A stretch of DNA of 64,000 bases from Holothuria scabra (taxonomy: Eukaryota; Echinodermata; Holothuroidea; Aspidochirotida; Holothuriidae), in assembly GCA_037179385.1 (NCBI GenBank), contig CM074193.1, forward strand, positions 7,585,547-7,649,546, in the 5' to 3' direction. Positions 60,201-64,000 of this stretch are shown here, piece by piece. The notes beneath the pieces are model-generated. The model had not been told where the DNA came from. It did no database searches and saw nothing but the letters and a program-made list of their open reading frames with translations. A program made the position numbers and the translations under genes. How positions within the stretch are numbered: position 1 is the stretch's first letter; each line of letters starts with the position of its first letter.

Positions 60201-63200
60201 AACAGAAAAATTGTGAAAAGAAATTGTAAAGGTTAAGTCTTAAAAACTCTCTTGTCAGACCATAGCATTACATTTGTGAAGGGTTATAGAAGGTGAACAA
60301 TATCAAGCATGGCACACAAGTTGTTTTAAAAATGTCACAAATATGTAAGGTAGTTAAATTGCTTTCCTTATCATTTGAAATTTCCTGAGGGAAATGGGAG
60401 AGTAACAGATTATAATTCAAAGATGTAAAGAAATGGATCTGAGTAAGAAATGTATCCTTACTAAGGTTGGGGTAGGGTGGGGGTTAGATTTCTTGAAATA
60501 TTCATGGGAATCACTGTCAGGACTATAAGGAAATTTGGTAGGGATTGCAAGGTGAAAAATTTGACGAGGCATTCTGAAATTCTGTAATGTTCATTTTTCA
60601 GATATTTTGTAGAGATGCTGTTGTTTTAAAGTTGGAGCAGGTGGAATCCAGTTTAATCAGCCCATCTGCTAGTCTGCTAACCATCGGACACACTGTTGAA
60701 ATAAATTTTCTTGCCAATGTTGATGTGTGAGTCGCTTTCCTTTTGTTGCTTTTTAAAAATTGCCTTAAGTAGTTACTGTGGTATCTTTTATGTTGTTTAC
60801 TTGTATTTCCTGTCTTTTATGTTTTATTGTATCTTACATTTTACATCTTTTGTCTTTGCTATTCTTGTACATTGTTGTTTTAGACTTTTACTCCTTTTGC
60901 TGCAAAATGTAATATCTTTATTGCTTGAATATTTTAGGATTGCAGATAAAAGATTATGCAATGATTGTCTAAATAACATTTTTTGGTGGTCATTTTATTT
61001 TTATTGCAGGCAATCCAATGGCCATAGTCTAATAAGACAACAGCATAGGTCAGAATATAGTGGCAATTTATTGGTAAGTAAAATTGGTTGTCTTTCTCTG
61101 CTTGAACTTTGTCAGAAGGTCAAATACGATATCGTGTCACAAAAAAGTCATCAAGTTTTGATAACCTTTTTCTCTGGTCTAGTTCCTCATTTAGGCAAGT
61201 CATTTAAGTAAATGTTCATGTGTATTTCTTTTGTGCAATTAAAACAAAAACTGTTTAAAAAATAAAAGTGATTGATATATGTGAAGCGTAGGAAATGTTC
61301 ATGTTTAGTCATTCTTGGTTGTTGAGTATATGTGTGTGATGATCAACTCTAGGACTGCTTCACCTCACGAAGGGTTGGAGTATGTAAGTTCTCATCTTGG
61401 CATAGGGTTGCCAGTTTTAAAGAGGCTTAGTTAGTGCTTTTTTGGTGGTGAATAGTAAAGTGAGGTCACTATGGGTCCAACTATGAAACTTAAAAACTTG
61501 AAGATTCAAGAAGAGAACTCCAACGAATCTTTTATTTGGCATGTTGGTAATCCATCTGGCTTCAATTCTCAGCGGAGTAGCCAGTGAGAGACAACTGGAC
61601 AAAGACCATGTCTGGCTTGACTCGAACCAATTGTTTGGAAACTGAGCCTTAAAATTTCTTCTATCCTAGCCTAAATTTTAGCAAATTCCCTGCTGCCAAC
61701 CATAGGCAAGGTGAAATTATACAACATTTTGCCATTCTGTGCATTTTGATCACATTTAGCCCCTCATTTTATCTCTATTCTCTACAGGTTGAGACACCTA
61801 GCAGTATTACTTCAGAGTCTTCCAGGCAATCTTTTCCTTTAAGCTATGATGCTGAATTTGTCCCAGGATCATCTGCCGGGTCCTTAGAGTAAGATTTTCA
61901 TCAATTTGCTTGCATCTTACATAACATGTGTCTTGTGGGATACACTCGTGTAAAATGAATATTTTGGAAAAATATGAGATATTTCATAACAAACATAGTT
62001 AAAGTGATTTGTATTTTGAGAATCAAAATGTTAAAGCAATGTTGTTTTCAATTTGCAAAAGTTTAATTGAAAACCTGAATAATTGATAGTGATATCTACA
62101 TCCCAGAGGACAATGTACCCAACATATTCAGAAAGTAGTTCTTATCTGGGCCCATGTTCAAAGAAAGTTTGCATTTTTTTTCACAAAGGGTATAGTTTTG
62201 AATAAATCAAATTTGTTTTAAAAAATGATTTGTATTATAGACTATACACCACAGTGAGAAATGTCTAGAGGCTGCAGAGACAGTATTTCCATATCATGAC
62301 ATAACATGACAAGTTTTGAAATGTCATTGCATATGAACCTAAGACGGAGCCTAAACCCTGGATTTAAATGACATTTTTCTTAGACAATTAACTGCTTGTT
62401 TAATTCTTCCATTGTTTGTTCCTGTCTCTTCAGAAGAGGATTAATGGCAGCATGAAAAGCTATAGCAAATGATGATACCCTTAGTAAGGTTACAAATATC
62501 ATGAGAGATTATGGTTTTGTTCAACTTTTAACTGTAACATCACAGTAAAGTATATGATGCTGAGGACACCCCACCCATACAGGTTACTCATAGTTAGTGT
62601 GATTTCTTGGTGTCTTGTTGAAGTTCAACAAGCCCTTGTTGATCTTTTTACAATGGGCTTAATTTTTGTCATTTTAGCTTAGTAAAGTTGTTGCATAAGT
62701 GTATTTGGTGAGCTGTGTGGGTTTTTATGTTGCAGATATATGCATGCATCATAGTTCTCTTACCCTATAATTTGTGGTTGCTACAGACAAGAACTACTGC
62801 CTGAAGTTGCCTAGTTGACTGGTGTGCATGAGAATGCTTTAGTTTTGTGTGCAGTCAACTACTCCAACTGGACAATGGATTGAAATGATATCCTCCATAC
62901 GAAGTATAAAATTATAGAGGGGGAAACAGGCAACCAAAAAACTCCTGCACATCTAGTACAATTGACCTCACTCACATGTGATACATAAATTGACCTCACT
63001 CACATGTGATACATAAATTGACCTCGCTCACATGTGATACATAAATTGACCTCACTCACATGTGATACATAAATTGACCTCACTCACATGTGATACATAA
63101 ATTGACCACACTCACATGTGATACATAATTTTACAAGAGCTTTAATAAACCACTCTGCCACTCTCCCAACCAAAAAACTCAAGCACATCTAGCAGAATTG

Positions 63201-63599
63201 ACCTCACTCACAAGTGATACATAATTTTACAACAGCTTTAATAAACCACTCATCCCAATTGATCTGAACTGCTTTGTTAATTTGGGCTTGCAAGTATGTC
63301 AGTGTTTTGTGTACTCCCCCATCTTGGATCTTAATATTTTTGCCATCAACAGTGTGATACTGATGCATAAAGTCAATGACATGCTGTCATATTAGCTTGT
63401 AGCTAAATTGATGCTCTTAGAAGCTTTTATGCAAAATGTATTTTGATGGATGAATTACTTATTTTTGACAGTTCCCTGTACTATGATGTTGAAGAGGGAG
63501 AGGATGAATTTGAAGCTGGGAAATATCACGAAGGAGAGCATGGAAGTTGGCTTGAGATCAGTATATCATCAGATGAAGTCAGGTGCAGCATGGACTCAC
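44988..63599 (+). CDS. SMCR8: SMCR8, guanine-nucleotide exchange/DENN-family protein (partial, 3' end outside window)
   Basis: Twelve exons (44988-45224, 46400-46500, 48638-48707, 51970-52052, 53249-53379, 56507-56712, 57517-57667, 59665-59861, 60602-60726, 61010-61073, 61788-61888, 63472-63599) join in one frame for 531 codons. All have GT-AG borders. Family marks are [15 protein letters not shown] (about residues 62-76), AVDYNAT (about 102-108), [20 protein letters not shown] (about 140-159) and [13 protein letters not shown] (about 359-371). In vertebrates SMCR8 forms a cytosolic complex with C9orf72 and WDR41 that regulates autophagy, Rab and Arf GTPases and lysosomal mTORC1 signalling. 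This window holds the longin/uDENN-like N-terminal part and the acidic middle region. The cDENN/dDENN part lies beyond the right edge. The start ATG follows a splice acceptor by six bases, so a non-coding first exon is implied. Confidence 0.93.
46400..46500 (+). CDS. SMCR8: SMCR8 exon 2
   Basis: It encodes [15 protein letters not shown] and [18 protein letters not shown]. The position and the AVDY motif match the family. Acceptor CTTTACAG, donor GCTA|GTAAGT, phase 0 to 2. Confidence 0.9.
47641..47855 (-). mobile_element. tRNA-derived SINE, copy 2 (head truncated)
   Basis: It has the same body as 5765-6011 and is flanked by the 13-bp duplication TGGATGATAAGAG at 47628-47640 and 47856-47868. 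In minus-strand sense the 5' tRNA-like A box is missing, so it is a 5'-truncated insertion. It lies in SMCR8 intron 2, antisense to the gene. Confidence 0.82.
48638..48707 (+). CDS. SMCR8: SMCR8 exon 3
   Basis: It encodes [18 protein letters not shown] and NISAY. Acceptor TTATTCAATACAG, donor TAC|GTAAGG. A 15-bp minisatellite begins eight bases after the exon. Confidence 0.88.
48716..48810 (+). repeat. 15-bp minisatellite at a splice donor
   Basis: TTGCATTTTGATTCT occurs six times in a row without change, plus a 5-bp start. The array begins eight bases after exon 3, so it lies against the 5' splice site. Confidence 0.95.
49855..50190. repeat. Dispersed repeat of unknown class, copy 1
   Basis: TTAGTTAGTTAGTTGGATAA followed by TTTAATGACACTCCAACACA matches the start of the repeat at 57765. 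This copy seems longer and runs towards the SINE at 50304. The TTAG-type run may be its 3' microsatellite tail. Confidence 0.55.
50304..50547 (-). mobile_element. tRNA-derived SINE, copy 3 (best preserved)
   Basis: It is flanked by the 14-bp duplication TTGTATTGCATGTA at 50290-50303 and 50548-50561. On the minus strand the head reads GGTCTACTGGTAAGAGCATC (A box) and then GGGTTCGATTCCC (B box), a near-intact internal promoter. It lies in SMCR8 intron 3, antisense. Confidence 0.9.
50845..51589. mobile_element. PIF/Harbinger-type element with MADF-like remnant
   Basis: Its ~50-bp imperfect inverted ends (AGCTAGCTACACA left; AGCTAGTCTCACAC inverted right) share TACGACTTTG and GCAACTCAACT. TTA occurs at both flanks (50842-50844 and 51590-51592), the 3-bp target duplication of Harbinger elements. 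Inside, the plus strand near 51217-51312 reads [20 protein letters not shown] and, after a one-frame shift, [13 protein letters not shown]. This resembles the MADF DNA-binding domain carried by the second protein of such elements. It is broken and non-autonomous. Confidence 0.75.
51970..52052 (+). CDS. SMCR8: SMCR8 exon 4, most conserved block
   Basis: It encodes [20 protein letters not shown] then AYITPDK, the family signature block. Acceptor TTTTTTTCAG, donor AAA|GTAAGT, ending in phase 2. Confidence 0.95.
53249..53379 (+). CDS. SMCR8: SMCR8 exon 5
   Basis: It encodes a helical stretch, [20 protein letters not shown] and [15 protein letters not shown]. In the family this corresponds to the helices after the longin domain. 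Acceptor TGATTTTCAG, donor AAAG|GTAGGA. Confidence 0.9.
54685..55737 (-). pseudogene. LINE reverse transcriptase fragment, antisense in SMCR8 intron 5
   Basis: A 331-codon frame plus about 19 codons upstream (NWRPITLLN just before it) encode the core of a non-LTR reverse transcriptase. Motif [10 protein letters not shown], motif [15 protein letters not shown], the catalytic YADD (about residues 161-164) and GLSINFRKS are intact. The finger-palm core is present; the endonuclease, the first RT motifs and the 3' end are absent. The style of [13 protein letters not shown] suggests the L1/Tx1 group. The frame has no stop over about 1 kb, so the insertion is fairly young, but it is a fragment and cannot move. 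Confidence 0.9.
55805..56340. repeat. Long inverted repeat, ~180-bp arms
   Basis: Arm 55805-55988 matches arm 56161-56340 in reverse complement with small indels (for example AAATTTATGTTTGATA, AAAGAGGAACATT, TGGATTCACA, TGGCCAATGTTT). The spacer is about 170 bp. It could be a fold-back element or two opposed copies of one repeat. It ends about 170 bp before SMCR8 exon 6. Confidence 0.82.
56507..56712 (+). CDS. SMCR8: SMCR8 exon 6
   Basis: It encodes an acidic segment ([20 protein letters not shown]) followed by a coiled-coil-like helix ([20 protein letters not shown]). The acidic part is longer than I expect from vertebrate SMCR8. Donor AAGATG|GTAAGT. Confidence 0.88.
57517..57667 (+). CDS. 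SMCR8: SMCR8 exon 7
   Basis: It encodes a polar, cysteine-bearing segment ([20 protein letters not shown]). The CCxxC pattern is unusual, and I cannot say whether it binds metal. Phase 0 to 1. Confidence 0.85.
57765..57860. repeat. Dispersed repeat of unknown class, copy 2
   Basis: GTTAGTTAGTTAGTTAGAT then TTTATGACACACCAGCACGA matches the start of the repeat at 49855. Only the first ~90 bp are clear. Confidence 0.5.
58560..59600. other. Part of SMCR8 intron 7 without recognised features
   Basis: A 96-codon plus frame at 58685-58975 overlaps no splice signals that fit the SMCR8 phase and matches nothing I know. No repeat structure stands out. Confidence 0.35.
59665..59861 (+). CDS. SMCR8: SMCR8 exon 8
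   Basis: It ends with the conserved [20 protein letters not shown] and [14 protein letters not shown], which align with the family helix KKLKTLEELC. Acceptor TTTTATTTTCCTAG, donor AAA|GTAAGA. Confidence 0.92.
60602..60726 (+). CDS. SMCR8: SMCR8 exon 9
   Basis: It encodes [20 protein letters not shown] and [18 protein letters not shown], placed as the end of the longin-linker region. Acceptor TTCATTTTTCAG, donor GT|GTGAGT. Confidence 0.85.
61010..61073 (+). CDS. SMCR8: SMCR8 exon 10
   Basis: It encodes [20 protein letters not shown] in the disordered middle region. Acceptor TTTTATTGCAG, donor TTG|GTAAGT. Confidence 0.8.
61555..61665 (+). mobile_element. Diverged fourth copy of the SINE body
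   Basis: GGCTTGACTCGAACCAATTG and TTTGGAAACTGAGCCTTAAA match the reverse complement of the SINE body at 50320-50360 with several changes. It is in the opposite orientation to the other three copies, with no clear duplication. Confidence 0.5.
61788..61888 (+). CDS. SMCR8: SMCR8 exon 11
   Basis: It encodes a serine-rich disordered segment, [20 protein letters not shown] and more. Acceptor TATTCTCTACAG, donor TTAGA|GTAAGA. Confidence 0.82.
62930..63250 (+). repeat. 28-bp tandem repeat in a larger duplication
   Basis: ATTGACCTCACTCACATGTG starts at 62961, 62989, 63017, 63045, 63073 and 63101. The flanks CAACCAAAAAACTC, GCACATCTAG and TTTAATAAACCACTC appear again near 63167-63252 with one unit, so the array also sits in a longer direct duplication. 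Confidence 0.9.
63472..63599 (+). CDS. SMCR8: SMCR8 exon 12
   Basis: It encodes an acidic segment ([20 protein letters not shown]) then [18 protein letters not shown]. The last ~59 nt and the donor CAC|GTAAGT form the first copy of a 149-bp tandem array that continues past the window edge. Confidence 0.8.
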
Positions 63600-64000
63600 G
63601 TAAGTTTATCATGGTACTTGACTTGAGATTAGAGTGTCTTACAGTGAAATCAGGTGTAGCATGGAGTCACATAAAAAGTCTGTCAGTCATGGAAGTTGGC
63701 TTGAGATCAGTATATCATCAGATGAAGTCAGGTGCAGCATGGACTCAAGTAAGTTTATCATGGTACTTGACTTGAGATTAGAGTGTCTTACAGTGAAATC
63801 AGGTGTAGCATGGAGTCACATAAAAAGTCTGTCAGTCATGGAAGTTGGCTTGAGATCAGTATATCATCAGATGAAGTCAGGTGCAGCATGGACTCACGTA
63901 AGTTTATCATGGTACTTGACTTGAGATTAGAGTGTCTTACAGTGAAATCAGGTGTAGCATGGAGTCACATAAAAGTCTGTCAGTCATGGAAGTTGGCTTG
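63541..64000 (+). repeat. 149-bp tandem array including exon end and splice donor
   Basis: TGGAAGTTGGCTTG starts at 63541, 63690, 63839 and 63987 (149, 149 and 148 bp apart). Each unit itself contains two diverged halves, marked CTTGAGATCAG...GAAGTCAGGTGCAGCATGGA and CTTGAGATTAG...GAAATCAGGTGTAGCATGGA. The first unit overlaps exon 12 and its donor. The array runs off the right edge. Confidence 0.95.

Overview
This is a window of animal nuclear DNA. It is AT-rich, with GT-AG introns of 0.1 to 7 kb, tRNA-derived SINEs, MITEs, a LINE fragment, many poly-G/poly-C tracts and a large satellite block. No bacterial-style gene packing is present. The one protein I recognise (SMCR8) and the mixture of repeats suggest a marine invertebrate, most likely a deuterostome such as an echinoderm. 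That placement is an inference from style, not a proof.

Layout. (1) About 2.65-17.7 kb: a minus-strand gene of eight small exons, assembled here by splice sites and reading phase. It would encode a protein of about 195 residues that I cannot name. Its introns hold a SINE with a 16-bp target duplication, a TTAA-flanked MITE, a hAT-type MITE with a perfect 8-bp target duplication, and a 42-bp tandem repeat. (2) About 18.6-32.45 kb: a satellite-like block built on a ~290-bp monomer carrying the palindromic core TTCGTACGAA. Orientation switches at least three times. On the right the monomers pair into ~580-bp dimers, and part of the array is doubled again as a ~1,988-bp tandem duplication that carries a MITE. 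(3) About 33-42.6 kb: an ~89-93 bp hairpin-forming minisatellite split by two DNA transposons, one of 6.7 kb (TA target duplication) and one of 1.26 kb (5-bp target duplication), with several strong hairpins around it. (4) About 42.75-44.98 kb: SINE-like sequence and otherwise empty DNA. (5) 44.98-63.6 kb and beyond the right edge: the 5' two-thirds or so of SMCR8 on the plus strand, in twelve exons whose phases all agree. Its introns hold two SINE copies of the same family as in region 1, a Harbinger-type element with a broken MADF-like remnant, an antisense LINE reverse transcriptase fragment, a long inverted repeat and several minisatellites. The last one duplicates the 3' end of exon 12 together with its splice donor.

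How the genes work: SMCR8 is the DENN-family partner of C9orf72 and WDR41 in a complex that acts in autophagy and lysosome signalling. The minus-strand gene has no known link to it. Everything between the two genes looks like repeat-driven intergenic DNA. The most interesting items are the unnamed eight-exon gene, the inverted TTCGTACGAA satellite, and the tandem duplication of an exon end plus its splice donor in SMCR8.
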